NCBI RefSeq assembly: GCF_021890735.1
Contig: NZ_JAKKUR010000007.1
Location: 1 to 64,000, forward strand
Source: Thermanaeromonas sp.
GTDB taxonomy: Bacteria; Bacillota; DSM-521; Neomoorellales; Neomoorellaceae
DNA length: 64,000 nucleotides
Reading direction: 5' to 3'
The notes beneath the pieces are model-generated. The model worked only from the letters and a program-made list of their open reading frames with translations. It was not told where the DNA came from and did not search any database. This document shows, in pieces, positions 26,886-37,110 of the stretch. The stretch's first letter is position 1. Each line of letters begins with the position of its first letter. Position numbers and translations under genes: made by a program.

Positions 26886-28277
26886 ATGGTTTTACCCAGT
26901 AATTGGCAAGAAGCAAAGAAGCTGGTAGCAGAAAGGACCCTGGAAGAGGTTTTTAAATATATTGAGCGCAATCCTGAAGAAAATTTTCCCAGGCTCCTGA
27001 GCATTGCACGGCTTATAGCCCGCAAAGAAGAACATAAGCAGCAGATACAGGGTGTCCTTAAGGCTTATCAGGAAAATCCGGCTATACGGGCTTATGTAAA
27101 CCGCCTTTTCACAGAACTCCATCCTAACATAAAAAAGCGTATGGTGTATAATTGGTTTGTAAACGCGATGCTTTTGGGTATCCCGCGCCAGCAGCAGGTA
27201 GAAGAAGAAACGGGCATCCACATCCCCAACTTTTTCCTGCTAGATCCTACCAGCGCCTGCAATCTACGCTGTTACGGCTGCTGGGCAGGGGAATATGCCA
27301 AGCATGATACCTTGGAGTTCGAATTGGTGGACCGGCTCTGCCGGGAGGCCAAGGAAGTCGGCATTTACTGGCTGGTCATGTCGGGAGGGGAGCCTTTCTT
27401 ATGGCCGCACTTGTTTGAACTAGCCCGGCGGCATCAGGATATGGCCTTTATGCTTTACACCAACGGTACCCTTATAGACGATGATGTGGCCGACCGCATT
27501 ATAGAAGTGGGCAATATTTCGCCGGCCATAAGTCTGGAAGGTTGGCGGGAGCGGACCGATGCTCGACGTGGGCGGGGAGTCTTCGACCGGGTAGTAGCCG
27601 CCATGGACCGCCTCCGTAAGCGGGGTGCAGTGTTCGGGGCTTCTATTACCATCACCAGGGAGAATGTAGAGGAAGTAACAAGCGACGAATTTGTGGATTT
27701 CCTTATTGAAAAAGGCGTGGCTTATGTGTGGACATTCCACTTTATCCCTGTGGGCCGGGATCCAGACCTCTCCTTGGTGATAACTCCCGAGCAGAGGGCT
27801 TACCTTGCCGAGCGCATTCCTTATCTGCGGACCCACAAACCCATTCAGATCGCTGATTTCTGGAATGACGGGGAACTGACGGGTGGATGCATTGCCGGCG
27901 GACGGCGCTACTTCCATATTACCGCTCGCGGTGATGTAGAGCCTTGTGCTTTTGTCCATTTTGCTGTAGATAATATTAAGGAGAAAACCCTGAAGGAGGT
28001 TCTGGCCTCTCCACTATTTCGAGCTTACCAGCGCCGCCAGCCCTTTAGCCGCAATCTTCTTCGTCCGTGCCCCATTATAGATGTGCCCGAGGCACTGAGG
28101 GAAATTGTGGCAGAGACGGGGGCCCGTCCTACCCACCCGGGGGCAGAGAAGGTTTTGGACGGCTCCATCGGCTCCTTCCTGGACATGAATTCTAAGCGCT
28201 GGGCGGAGGTGGCCGATAGCATTTGGCTCAAGCGTCACCCTGAGGACAGATCCAAAGATTTTACGGCAGCTAAATAA
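26886..28277 (+). CDS. Radical SAM protein with SPASM-like C-terminal region
   Basis: SACNLRCYGCW CxxxCxxC cluster motif, MSGGEPFLWP, CIAGGRRYFHITARGDVEPCAFVH; start ATG 26886 after GGGAGGAGG SD. Confidence 0.85.
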   Translation: MVLPSNWQEAKKLVAERTLEEVFKYIERNPEENFPRLLSIARLIARKEEHKQQIQGVLKAYQENPAIRAYVNRLFTELHPNIKKRMVYNWFVNAMLLGIPRQQQVEEETGIHIPNFFLLDPTSACNLRCYGCWAGEYAKHDTLEFELVDRLCREAKEVGIYWLVMSGGEPFLWPHLFELARRHQDMAFMLYTNGTLIDDDVADRIIEVGNISPAISLEGWRERTDARRGRGVFDRVVAAMDRLRKRGAVFGASITITRENVEEVTSDEFVDFLIEKGVAYVWTFHFIPVGRDPDLSLVITPEQRAYLAERIPYLRTHKPIQIADFWNDGELTGGCIAGGRRYFHITARGDVEPCAFVHFAVDNIKEKTLKEVLASPLFRAYQRRQPFSRNLLRPCPIIDVPEALREIVAETGARPTHPGAEKVLDGSIGSFLDMNSKRWAEVADSIWLKRHPEDRSKDFTAAK

Positions 28278-28297
28278 AGATAGGGGAGACTGGAGGA

Positions 28298-29008
28298 GTG
28301 CTTACCAAAAGGCGCCTGCAATTCTTAAATAAGATCAAGGCCTTGTATGAGGAAAGCGCAGCTCCGGTCCATTACGCTACGGTGGCGGAGAAGCTTAAAG
28401 TTAGCAAGTGGACGGCATATGACTTGCTGCGCGAACTGGAAAAGGACGGGTTTTTAAAAAGGGAGTACGTGGTCAATGCGACCGAAAAACTCCCAGGGCG
28501 TTCTATGATAATGTTTGTACCCACTGCCAAGGCCTACCAAATGGAGGGAGAGGAAGGGGAAGAGGGGAGCCTCCTCTACTGGTATCGGGACTGGCAGGAA
28601 CTGAAAGAAAGGTTGCTCAAGATCTTTGCGGGGTTATCCCCGCAAGAGGCTAAAGCCGCAGTAACTCAGCTTCTTCAAGAGATAAAAGGCAAGGAACATC
28701 CTGTCATTTTAGCCACATATACCTTAACGGTGTTGTTGCTTTCCCTTAAGAGCTTCGGAGAAAAGGGTTTAAATTTAATGCGAGCCGCGCTACAGCGGCT
28801 GACCGTTCCCGAGATGGGCCTTGTTTTAGCGACGGGTACGGGGCTGGGGCTGGCAGCCCATGCTTCTTCCCAACATCCCTTCACGGCCCAGGTGGAGAGG
28901 CTGCTGCACCGTTTCTACGAGCAGCTAGACAAATTTACTCACCGGGAAAAAAAGCTCCTATCGGATTTTCTTAAAGAGGCCCTTGAACATTCCCTTGGAT
29001 TAAGATAA
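28298..29008 (+). CDS. Winged-helix transcriptional regulator-like protein
   Basis: HYATVAEKLKVSKWTAYDLLRELEKDGFLKREY N-terminal wHTH. Confidence 0.7.
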   Translation: MLTKRRLQFLNKIKALYEESAAPVHYATVAEKLKVSKWTAYDLLRELEKDGFLKREYVVNATEKLPGRSMIMFVPTAKAYQMEGEEGEEGSLLYWYRDWQELKERLLKIFAGLSPQEAKAAVTQLLQEIKGKEHPVILATYTLTVLLLSLKSFGEKGLNLMRAALQRLTVPEMGLVLATGTGLGLAAHASSQHPFTAQVERLLHRFYEQLDKFTHREKKLLSDFLKEALEHSLGLR

Positions 29009-29013
29009 TTTTT

Positions 29014-29042
29014 AGCCCGGGGGAGGAATTCCCGGGCTTTTT
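29014..29042 (+). terminator. Intrinsic terminator
   Basis: AGCCCGGG-GGAGGAATT-CCCGGGCTTTTT. Confidence 0.85.
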
Positions 29043-29064
29043 CGTGTAGGAGCACGGAGGTTTC

Positions 29065-29922
29065 ATGGAGAAGATAATAAGAAAAACTTCTGTAATGAAC
29101 TATTTAGGTATCACGGCTGGCTGTGCCCTTACGGCGGTGGGGCTGGCCCTTTTTTTGGTACCCAATAGAATAGCTGCCGGTGGAGTGAGCGGCCTGGCTA
29201 CGGTGCTCCATCATGTTCTAGGAGTTCCGGTAGGTTTAACCATGTTGGTTCTCAATGTTCCCTTATTTTTGGCCGGTCTTAAGGTATTGGGGTTCCACTT
29301 CGGCCTTAAAACTTTATACGGAACTGTAGTTCTTTCCCTTTTAACCGATTTTTTAGCCTGGGTGACCAGACCGCCTACTTTTAATCCTCTTCTGGCCTCT
29401 ATTTACGGCGGCCTCCTTAGCGGTGTCGGGCTGGGGGTGGTTTTTCGCTACGGCGGTAGTACGGGAGGAACAGACCTGGCCGCCTTGCTTTTTCGGAAAC
29501 TCTTACATATAAGTGCGGGGATGGGGCTCCTCGTTACAGACGCTTTTGTAATAAGCCTCGCAGGACTGGTCTTTAATATGGAGCTTGCCCTGTATGCTCT
29601 CCTTGCCCTTTTTCTTACCAGCCGGGCCATAGATGCCATCCAGGAAGGGAGCGGGTACGCTAAAGCAGCCATCATAATCTCAGATCGTAGCGAAGAGATC
29701 GCCCGCCATATTTTGACGGAGCTTGACCGGGGGGCGACCGGCCTTCAGGGCAGGGGGCTTTACACAGGTAGGGACCGGGAAATACTTTTGGTAGTGGTGC
29801 ACCGTTCCGAAGTCACCCGGCTTAAAAATTTGGTGGCCACTTTAGATCCCCAGGCCTTTGTTATAGTTACCAATGTACATGAAGTATTAGGAGAGGGTTT
29901 TAGGGAATGGAGGGAAGTTTAG
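29065..29922 (+). CDS. YitT family membrane protein (DUF161/DUF2179)
   Basis: GVSGLATVLHHVLGVPVGLTMLVLNVPLFLAG and GSGYAKAAIIISDRSEEIARHILTELDRGATGLQGRGLYTG. Confidence 0.9.
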   Translation: MEKIIRKTSVMNYLGITAGCALTAVGLALFLVPNRIAAGGVSGLATVLHHVLGVPVGLTMLVLNVPLFLAGLKVLGFHFGLKTLYGTVVLSLLTDFLAWVTRPPTFNPLLASIYGGLLSGVGLGVVFRYGGSTGGTDLAALLFRKLLHISAGMGLLVTDAFVISLAGLVFNMELALYALLALFLTSRAIDAIQEGSGYAKAAIIISDRSEEIARHILTELDRGATGLQGRGLYTGRDREILLVVVHRSEVTRLKNLVATLDPQAFVIVTNVHEVLGEGFREWREV

Positions 29923-30749
29923 ACTTGGAGCTCATAGAATTCCTGCAGGAAAAGGCTCGCCTCATCCGACGGGATATAATTACCATGATCGGGAAGGCGG
30001 GCTCAGGCCATCCCGGGGGATCCTTGTCGGGGGTGGAGATCGTTACAGCCTTATACTTTCACCTTATGCGGGTAGACCCCCAAAATCCCGATTGGCCCGA
30101 CAGGGACCGTTTTATACTTTCTAAAGGGCACGCAGCACCCCTCCTTTATGCCGCTTTGGCCCGCCGGGGATACTTCCCACCGGAGGAACTGCTCACTTTA
30201 AGGAAGCTCGGCAGCCGGCTTCAGGGCCACCCTGACTGCAAATCCCTTCCCGGAGTAGAGATGTCCACGGGGTCTTTAGGCCAGGGGCTGGCGGTGGCCA
30301 ACGGCCTGGCCTTGGCCGCCCGCCTTGACGGGCGCGACTTTCGTATCTACGTCCTACTCGGCGATGGCGAGCTACAAGAAGGAATGGTTTGGGAGGCGGC
30401 TATGGCTGCTTCCCATTATAAACTGGACCGCATAACGGCCTTCGTGGACCACAACCATCTTCAGATCGACGGCCGGGTAGAAGAGATAATGTCTCCGGAG
30501 CCTTTACCGGATAAATTCCGGGCCTTCGGCTGGGAAGTGCTGGCCATAGATGGCCACGATTTCCGCCAGATAATCCAGGCCGTGCATCATGCCTGGGAGA
30601 CTAAAGGCAGGCCTACGGTTATCATAGCCGAGACCGTTAAAGGTAAAGGTGTATCCTTCATGGAAGACCAGGTAGGCTGGCACGGTGTGGCGCCGAAACC
30701 GGAAGAAGTGGAACGGGCCTTGGCTGAGCTGGATGTGCGGCAACCTTAA
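29907..30749 (+). CDS. Transketolase N-terminal subunit
   Basis: GKAGSGHPGGSLSGVEIVTALYF, LLGDGELQEGMVWEA TPP motif. Confidence 0.93.
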   Translation: MEGSLDLELIEFLQEKARLIRRDIITMIGKAGSGHPGGSLSGVEIVTALYFHLMRVDPQNPDWPDRDRFILSKGHAAPLLYAALARRGYFPPEELLTLRKLGSRLQGHPDCKSLPGVEMSTGSLGQGLAVANGLALAARLDGRDFRIYVLLGDGELQEGMVWEAAMAASHYKLDRITAFVDHNHLQIDGRVEEIMSPEPLPDKFRAFGWEVLAIDGHDFRQIIQAVHHAWETKGRPTVIIAETVKGKGVSFMEDQVGWHGVAPKPEEVERALAELDVRQP

Positions 30750-30767
30750 CTTTGCGGAGGAGAGAGC

Positions 30768-31706
30768 ATGTCTAAAAAGATCTCTACGCGTGAAGCCTAT
30801 GGTCGGGCCCTGGTAGAGCTGGGGCACCAAGATGAACGTGTAGTAGTTTTGGATGCGGACCTTTCGAAGTCTACTAAAACCGAGTATTTTGCCAGGGAGT
30901 TTCCCCACCGGTTTTTTAATATGGGGATTGCTGAGCAGAGCCTTATGGGAACGGCAGCCGGGTTGGCGCTGGGAGGAAAGATACCTTTTGCCAGCACCTT
31001 TGCGGTATTTGCCACAGGCCGGGCCTTTGACCAGGTGCGCAATTCCATCGCTTATCCCAGGCTTAATGTCAAGATCGCGGCTACCCACGCGGGAATCACA
31101 GTAGGGGAGGACGGGGCTTCCCACCAGTCGGTAGAAGACCTGGCCCTGATGCGTGCAGTACCTAATATGATCGTGCTGGTGCCGGCTGATGCCGTAGAAG
31201 CCCGGCAGGCGGTATTCGCGGCGGCTAAATATGAAGGGCCTGTTTACCTCCGCCTGGGCCGGATGAACGTACCGGTGATATACGGCGATGATTACCGCTT
31301 TGAGATCGGCCGGGCCCACTGGCTCAAAAAAGGCCGGGATGTGACCATCATAGCCTGCGGGGTCATGGTGGCTTTAGCTTTAGAAGCCTCCCGGGATCTG
31401 GAGGGTGAGGGGCTAAGCGTGGGGGTGCTCAATATGAGCACGTTGAAACCCATCGATAAAGAGGCCGTGCTGGCGGCTGCGCAGGAGAGCAAGGCCTTGG
31501 TGACTGCCGAGGAACACAGTATCATCGGGGGATTGGGTAGCGCGGTGGCTGAGATACTGGCCGAAGAGAACCCCAAACCCCTAAAAAGGGTAGGGATCCC
31601 TGACACCTTCGGGGAATCTGGGAGCCCGGATGAGCTTATGCTTAAATATGGTTTGACGGCAGGAGATATCAAAAAAGCGGTAAGGGAAGTTCTACTACAA
31701 AAATAG
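30768..31706 (+). CDS. Transketolase C-terminal subunit
   Basis: TREAYGRALVELGHQDERVVVLDADLSKST, NMGIAEQSLMGTAAGLALGGKIPFASTFAVF. Confidence 0.93.
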   Translation: MSKKISTREAYGRALVELGHQDERVVVLDADLSKSTKTEYFAREFPHRFFNMGIAEQSLMGTAAGLALGGKIPFASTFAVFATGRAFDQVRNSIAYPRLNVKIAATHAGITVGEDGASHQSVEDLALMRAVPNMIVLVPADAVEARQAVFAAAKYEGPVYLRLGRMNVPVIYGDDYRFEIGRAHWLKKGRDVTIIACGVMVALALEASRDLEGEGLSVGVLNMSTLKPIDKEAVLAAAQESKALVTAEEHSIIGGLGSAVAEILAEENPKPLKRVGIPDTFGESGSPDELMLKYGLTAGDIKKAVREVLLQK

Positions 31707-31739
31707 ACAGGCCAAGAGGAATTTAAAGACCGGTGTCGA

Positions 31740-31768
31740 AAACAACCCTCTAGGGTTGTTTCTTTTTT
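31740..31768 (+). terminator. Intrinsic terminator after transketolase genes
   Basis: AAACAACCCT-CT-AGGGTTGTTT followed by CTTTTTT. Confidence 0.85.
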
Positions 31769-31794
31769 GGAGTTACCGGGGGTGGGGTAGAGGG

Positions 31795-32481
31795 TTGATA
31801 CAGTTCTTCAACGTTACTAAGATTTACAAAGGAGATATTTACGCCCTTAAGGACATCACGGTAAAGATTGATAAAGGCGAGTTCGTATTTCTCGTAGGTC
31901 CGAGCGGTGCGGGCAAAACCACTTTTATCCGCCTGCTTTTCCGGGAGGAACTTCCTACCAAAGGACAGATACTCATCGCGGGCCGGAGCATAACCAGGCT
32001 GCGGTCCAAGGAGATCCCCTTTTTGCGCCGCAACATTGGCGTAGTTTTCCAGGATTTCCGCCTTCTGCCCGACAGGACCGTATATGAAAACGTAGCCTTT
32101 GCCCTCCAAGTTCTAGAGGTACCTCCCAAAGAGATAAAGGCCCGGGTGGAAGAGGTGCTAGCCCAGGTAGGCCTTTCAGGAAGAGCCCATCTCTTTCCCC
32201 ACCAACTATCCGGGGGCGAGCAGCAGCGCACGGCTATTGCCCGGGCTATCGTAAACAGACCGCGCATTTTAGTAGCTGATGAACCGACGGGCAACCTAGA
32301 CCCGGCCACCTCCCGCGAGATCATCTCTTTACTGCTGGATATCAACCGCCTGGGTACTACGGTGATCATGGCCACCCACGCTTGGGATATCGTCAATAGC
32401 TTAAAGAAGAGGGTTATCGCCTTGGATAAAGGCCGGCTGGTCCGCGACGATAAAGAAGGAGTTTACGGTTATGAGGCTTAG
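31795..32481 (+). CDS. ftsE: Cell division ATP-binding protein FtsE
   Basis: VGPSGAGKTTFIRLL, LSGGEQQRTAIARAIVNRP; followed by ftsX. Confidence 0.95.
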   Translation: MIQFFNVTKIYKGDIYALKDITVKIDKGEFVFLVGPSGAGKTTFIRLLFREELPTKGQILIAGRSITRLRSKEIPFLRRNIGVVFQDFRLLPDRTVYENVAFALQVLEVPPKEIKARVEEVLAQVGLSGRAHLFPHQLSGGEQQRTAIARAIVNRPRILVADEPTGNLDPATSREIISLLLDINRLGTTVIMATHAWDIVNSLKKRVIALDKGRLVRDDKEGVYGYEA

Positions 32482-33355
32482 GACTTGGGGGTATTTTTTC
32501 CGCCAAGCCTTCCTCTCCTTATGGCGTAATGCCTGGATGAGTGTGGCGGCTAGCACTAGTGTGGCTGTAACTCTGTTCATCCTGGGTGCCTTTATCCTTC
32601 TAGTGTTGAATATCAACTTTATAGCCCTGGCCCTTCAGTCTAACCTGGAGATAGCTGTTTTCTTAAGGGTGGACACGCCGCGTTCCCAAGCACTAGCCTT
32701 AAAGCAGCAGATGGAGAGCTTGCCCGGGGTTAAAGAAGTAGAGCTTGTACCCAAGGAGCAAGGCCTTAAAATTTTAGCGCAGCAGCTGGGGGAAGAAGAA
32801 CTCCTGGAAGCCACCGGTGGGGTAAATCCCTTACCCGATTACCTGCGTGTTAGGGTGGAGGACCCGGCCCGGATAGGGGAAGTGGCAGCCATCCTTCAGA
32901 ACCTTCCGGCCGTAGAAAAAGTCAATTATGGCCAAGCAGTGGTAGAAAGGTTGCTGGCCGTTTTGCGCTGGGTGCGCTATTTGGGAGTAGGGATAATAGG
33001 GATGCTGGCCGTAGCTTCTCTGATGCTTCTAATGATCACCATCCGCCTGGCTGTCTATGCCCGGAGGCGGGAGATCAATATCATGAAATACGTAGGGGCG
33101 ACCGATTGGTTCATTCGCTGGCCGTTCCTGTTGGAGGGCCTCTTTATAGGGCTTATAGGAGGAGGGATAGCGGCAGGGGTTTTGCTGTGGGGCTATACAT
33201 CACTGACCTATAAAATCAAACTAAGCCTTTTCTTCCTTCCCCTCCTTGAAGATAACACCGTGCTTCACTATACCGCGCTGGGGCTGGTGGGCGGGGGAGC
33301 TTGTGTAGGTGCCGTGGGAAGCCTCCTGGCCATTCACCGTTTCCTAAAGGTTTAG
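32471..33355 (+). CDS. ftsX: Cell division protein FtsX
   Basis: FFRQAFLSLWRNAWMSVAASTSVAVTLFILG, ARRREINIMKYVGATDWFIRWPFLLEGLFIGLIGG. Confidence 0.95.
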   Translation: MRLRTWGYFFRQAFLSLWRNAWMSVAASTSVAVTLFILGAFILLVLNINFIALALQSNLEIAVFLRVDTPRSQALALKQQMESLPGVKEVELVPKEQGLKILAQQLGEEELLEATGGVNPLPDYLRVRVEDPARIGEVAAILQNLPAVEKVNYGQAVVERLLAVLRWVRYLGVGIIGMLAVASLMLLMITIRLAVYARRREINIMKYVGATDWFIRWPFLLEGLFIGLIGGGIAAGVLLWGYTSLTYKIKLSLFFLPLLEDNTVLHYTALGLVGGGACVGAVGSLLAIHRFLKV

Positions 33356-33396
33356 CCGGTGTTCCTTGTAAATTTGTTAAAGGGAGGGAGAACTCC

Positions 33397-34536
33397 TTGC
33401 CGTTGCGCTTGACCGCCGGGTGTTTAGCAGTGCTCTTGCTCCTGCTCCTGTTCCCTGCTCCCATCCAGGGTTCTACCCTACAGGATCTTAAGGAGAAGCA
33501 GCAAGAGATTGAAGTAAAGATCAAGCAGCAAAACGAACTTTTGAAGAGCAAAGAGAGCGAAGGCCAAGAGCTTCTTGACCAATTGGAAAAACTAGAAGAA
33601 GAAATCAAGGCTAAAGAAGAGGAAGTTAACCGGCTAGAGCTAGAGCTTAAAGAAGCCCAGGCCAGGGTAGACCAGGCGGCTGAAGAACTGAACAAGGCAG
33701 AAGCTGCTTTAAGGCAACGCATGGATGTCTTACGTAACCGCTTAAAGGAAATTTACGAGAGGGGGCCCGTGAACTACCTAGAGGTGCTCCTTAATTCCAC
33801 GAGTTTCAGCGACTTTTTGGTGCGCCTGGAGCTACTAGGGAAGGTTGCCCAGAACGATGTCCGGCTGGTGGAGGAAGTAAAACAGGAGCGGGCTAAGATA
33901 GCCGAACGCAAGGCGGCCCTGGAGGCTGAAAGGGATGCCCTGGCCGGGCTTAAGCGTCGTGCGGAAGGAGAGCGGGCCCTTTTGGCCTCCCGCCAGGCGG
34001 AAAAAAAACAGCTCTTGGCGCGGGTGGAAGAAGAAAAGCGGCGGGTGGCCCAGGCCTTAGATGAGCTGGAGGCTCTGTCCCGGCAGATCGCCCAGAAGAT
34101 CCGGGAGATACAAGCCCAGAACAGGCGGCAACTCACCCCGCGGGGAACTAGCCAGTTTTTATGGCCGGTTCCCGGATATACAAGCATATCGTCGGGTTTC
34201 GGCTGGAGGATACACCCGTTACTTAAAACACCGCGCTTTCATGCCGGCATAGATATCCCCGCACCCTTAGGTACCGAAGTTATAGCCATAGAGGATGGGG
34301 TGGTTATCTCTACCGGGTACCTGGGCGGCTACGGTAACCATATCGTGATAGACCACGGTGGAGGCCTCTCCTCCATGTATTCCCACCTGTCGGCGATTTT
34401 GGTCCGGGAGGGCCAGGAAGTGAAGAGAGGACAAGTTATCGGCCGGGTAGGAAGCACTGGATGGAGCACAGGGCCCCATCTGGACTTTCAGATACTGCTT
34501 CAAGGAGAACCTACAGATCCCTTAAGATATTATTGA
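33397..34536 (+). CDS. EnvC-like coiled-coil M23 murein hydrolase/activator
   Basis: Signal peptide, long coiled coil, C-terminal FGWRIHPLLKTPRFHAGIDIPAPLGTEV...HLDFQI LytM domain. Confidence 0.9.
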   Translation: MPLRLTAGCLAVLLLLLLFPAPIQGSTLQDLKEKQQEIEVKIKQQNELLKSKESEGQELLDQLEKLEEEIKAKEEEVNRLELELKEAQARVDQAAEELNKAEAALRQRMDVLRNRLKEIYERGPVNYLEVLLNSTSFSDFLVRLELLGKVAQNDVRLVEEVKQERAKIAERKAALEAERDALAGLKRRAEGERALLASRQAEKKQLLARVEEEKRRVAQALDELEALSRQIAQKIREIQAQNRRQLTPRGTSQFLWPVPGYTSISSGFGWRIHPLLKTPRFHAGIDIPAPLGTEVIAIEDGVVISTGYLGGYGNHIVIDHGGGLSSMYSHLSAILVREGQEVKRGQVIGRVGSTGWSTGPHLDFQILLQGEPTDPLRYY

Positions 34537-34628
34537 GGGAAGCCGTTTTTCCACTAGATGGACTAAAGCCGGCAGGGGTTACATATAATTGAGCGTAAAT
34601 ATTAGCAAGTAAGCTTAGGAGACAGGCG

Positions 34629-35825
34629 GTGACAGGTTTGCGCGTGAGCTTGCGCGGAATTGCTAGGCTTTTTTTGGCCCTGTGCGTGGTAACTACCCTA
34701 TCTTTAACACTACTGGTCGTTACCTGCTATCCCAAGGTGGAGCAGGTAGTAAGGGTGTACACTCTCCTGCGGTTTCAGGCTCTAAATCCTCCTAGTCTGG
34801 ACAGAATCTTTGAAGGGGCCATCAAGGGCATGGTAGAAGCCCTTGGTGACCCTTATTCTTCTTATCTTACTCCTCAAGTTTACCGGCAGCTGGAGGAGCA
34901 CGTCCAGGGGACATATGGTGGTGTGGGCCTACTTATCACCCTGGAAGAAAAAGAAAAACGGCCTGTAGTGGTATCTCCCTTTAAGGGAACGCCGGCCCAG
35001 CGGGCAGGCATCAGTAGCGGGGATTATATCTTAGCTATAGACGGACAGGATACGGCCGGGATGGACCTGGAGACAGCCGCCAGCCTTATGCAGGGTGAGC
35101 CGGGGACTAAAGTGGAGCTGACCATCCTTAGGCCGGGGGAAAAAGAACCCCGGCGGGTTACTTTAGTGCGCGAGACCATAAAGATTCCTACTGTAGACGG
35201 TCAGATGTTGTCCGGTTATCCCGGGATAGGTTACATAAGCCTGACTATGTTTAATGAACAGACGGGTAAGGACCTGGACAAACTTTTAAATGAATTACGC
35301 CGTCAGGGGCTTAAAGCCCTCATCTTGGATTTGCGCAACAATCCCGGAGGATCCTTACAGGCAGCGATAGAAGTGGCCTCGTACTTTATACCTGAGGGTC
35401 CTGTAGCCTATATCGTAAGCCAAAAGAGAACGGAAGCCTTGCATTCTACAGGTAAGTATATTAAACTGCCGTTGGCGGTCCTGGTGAACAGGGGTAGCGC
35501 CAGCGCTGCCGAAATAGTAGCCGGAGCCATCAAAGATGCGGGGTCAGGGGTTTTGATAGGGGAAACCACCTTCGGTAAGGGTGTGGTTCAGACCATCTTT
35601 CCCTTAAAAGGTGGTGCTGCCGTTAAGCTCACCACCCACAAATATCTAACACCATCCAAGAGGGATATAGACAAAGTAGGGATTGCCCCTGATATACAGG
35701 TTAAACTGGAACCCCGGCTGGAGCAGGAGGTGCTGAGCCGGCCCCCGGACCTGGAACGGGACGCCCAGCTTAAGAAAGCTTTAGAAGTCTTGCAAGGAAA
35801 GATGGTTACCTCCCAAGCTGCCTGA
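34629..35825 (+). CDS. S41 C-terminal processing peptidase (CtpA/CtpB)
   Basis: PDZ domain GDPYSSYLTPQVYRQLEEHVQGTYGGVGLLI and GSASAAEIVAGAIKD active site. Confidence 0.93.
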   Translation: MTGLRVSLRGIARLFLALCVVTTLSLTLLVVTCYPKVEQVVRVYTLLRFQALNPPSLDRIFEGAIKGMVEALGDPYSSYLTPQVYRQLEEHVQGTYGGVGLLITLEEKEKRPVVVSPFKGTPAQRAGISSGDYILAIDGQDTAGMDLETAASLMQGEPGTKVELTILRPGEKEPRRVTLVRETIKIPTVDGQMLSGYPGIGYISLTMFNEQTGKDLDKLLNELRRQGLKALILDLRNNPGGSLQAAIEVASYFIPEGPVAYIVSQKRTEALHSTGKYIKLPLAVLVNRGSASAAEIVAGAIKDAGSGVLIGETTFGKGVVQTIFPLKGGAAVKLTTHKYLTPSKRDIDKVGIAPDIQVKLEPRLEQEVLSRPPDLERDAQLKKALEVLQGKMVTSQAA

Positions 35826-35848
35826 ACCTAGGAGGCGAAGGAACAGCC

Positions 35849-37078
35849 TTGTTACCTTTAAAGCAGATAGTGCCTTTTATCTTGCAGGCGCAACTCAGCC
35901 TGCTTGTAAGTCCTTTGTTTTGGCTCTTGGTACTCGTGATCGCTTACCAGTACCGACGTCTGGCCCGCCTTAAGGAAGAGCTCTTCGGGGTGCGTGGGGA
36001 GACGGCTTGGCAGCCTGTACTCACGGCCCTAGCTTATGGCGTGCTGGGGGGCTTAGGCGGAAGCTTTATTATGGTGCTGGTGGGCGTTTCTTTAAGCGGT
36101 ATAGGAATTAACTACCTATGGATCGTAGCCTTGCTTCTCATGCTCGTTAACCCCCGCTTCCTGTGTTTTTCTTACGCTGGGGGCTTAATCTCCCTTGCTG
36201 CTCTTATCTTGGGCAGGCCGCAGGTAGACGTACCGCATCTTATGGGCCTCGTGGCCGTGCTGCACATGGTAGAGGCCTTTCTTATCCGGGTGAGCGGGCA
36301 TTTGGGAGCTATCCCCGTATACACTAGCCACCAGGGCCGGGTGGTGGGAGCGTTTAATATGCAGAAATTTTGGCCCATACCCATCGCGGCCCTAGCTTTA
36401 ATAACTTTGCCCCCCTGGCTTTCTCCAGGAGAAGTGGTTCCCATGCCCGATTGGTGGCCTCTCATCCGGCCGGCGGTTATGCCTGATCCCAAACAAGCAT
36501 TGTTCGTGATATTGCCCGTAGCAGCAGGCCTGGGTTATGGTGATCTAGCTTTAAGCTCCCGGCCTGAAGAAAAAAGCAGGCTTTCGGCACGCAACCTGGC
36601 TCTCTATAGCCTCACTCTACTTGTTCTTTCCATCCTAGCCTCTTATTATAGATCGCTGACCTGGCTTTCTGCCCTCTTTGGACCGCTAGGGCATGAGTAC
36701 ATTATATGGTTAGGTCGCCGGGTGGAGAGCAAGGGTGAGCCCATCTACGTACCTTCCGAACTCGGTGCCCGTCTTTTGGATGTAATAAGGAACAGCCCGG
36801 CAGCAAGGCTGGGGCTAAGATCCGGAGACATACTGTTAAGGGTTAACGGGTACCCGGTACGGGACCGGGAGACTTTGAAGGCGGCCCTGGAAGGATCCTG
36901 GGAGCAGGTAGAGGTGGTATTCTACCGGGAAGGCGAGGGCGAAAAGGTAGCAAAGGTATATAAGCAGCCTTTAGAGCCCTTAGGGGTGATCCTGGTACCC
37001 GAACCGGGGGATAACCCGCAGGTTGAGCTCATGTCCTCCGGATGGCTGGCCAGATGGTGGAGGGAAAAGAGAAGATAA
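35849..37078 (+). CDS. Polytopic membrane protein with C-terminal PDZ domain, MinJ-like
   Basis: Multiple TM segments, [36 protein letters not shown]; ftsEX-ctp neighbourhood as for B. subtilis minJ. Confidence 0.7.
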   Translation: MLPLKQIVPFILQAQLSLLVSPLFWLLVLVIAYQYRRLARLKEELFGVRGETAWQPVLTALAYGVLGGLGGSFIMVLVGVSLSGIGINYLWIVALLLMLVNPRFLCFSYAGGLISLAALILGRPQVDVPHLMGLVAVLHMVEAFLIRVSGHLGAIPVYTSHQGRVVGAFNMQKFWPIPIAALALITLPPWLSPGEVVPMPDWWPLIRPAVMPDPKQALFVILPVAAGLGYGDLALSSRPEEKSRLSARNLALYSLTLLVLSILASYYRSLTWLSALFGPLGHEYIIWLGRRVESKGEPIYVPSELGARLLDVIRNSPAARLGLRSGDILLRVNGYPVRDRETLKAALEGSWEQVEVVFYREGEGEKVAKVYKQPLEPLGVILVPEPGDNPQVELMSSGWLARWWREKRR

Positions 37079-37110
37079 TTTGTGGTATAATACTCCCGAG
37101 GGGGGGTGCC

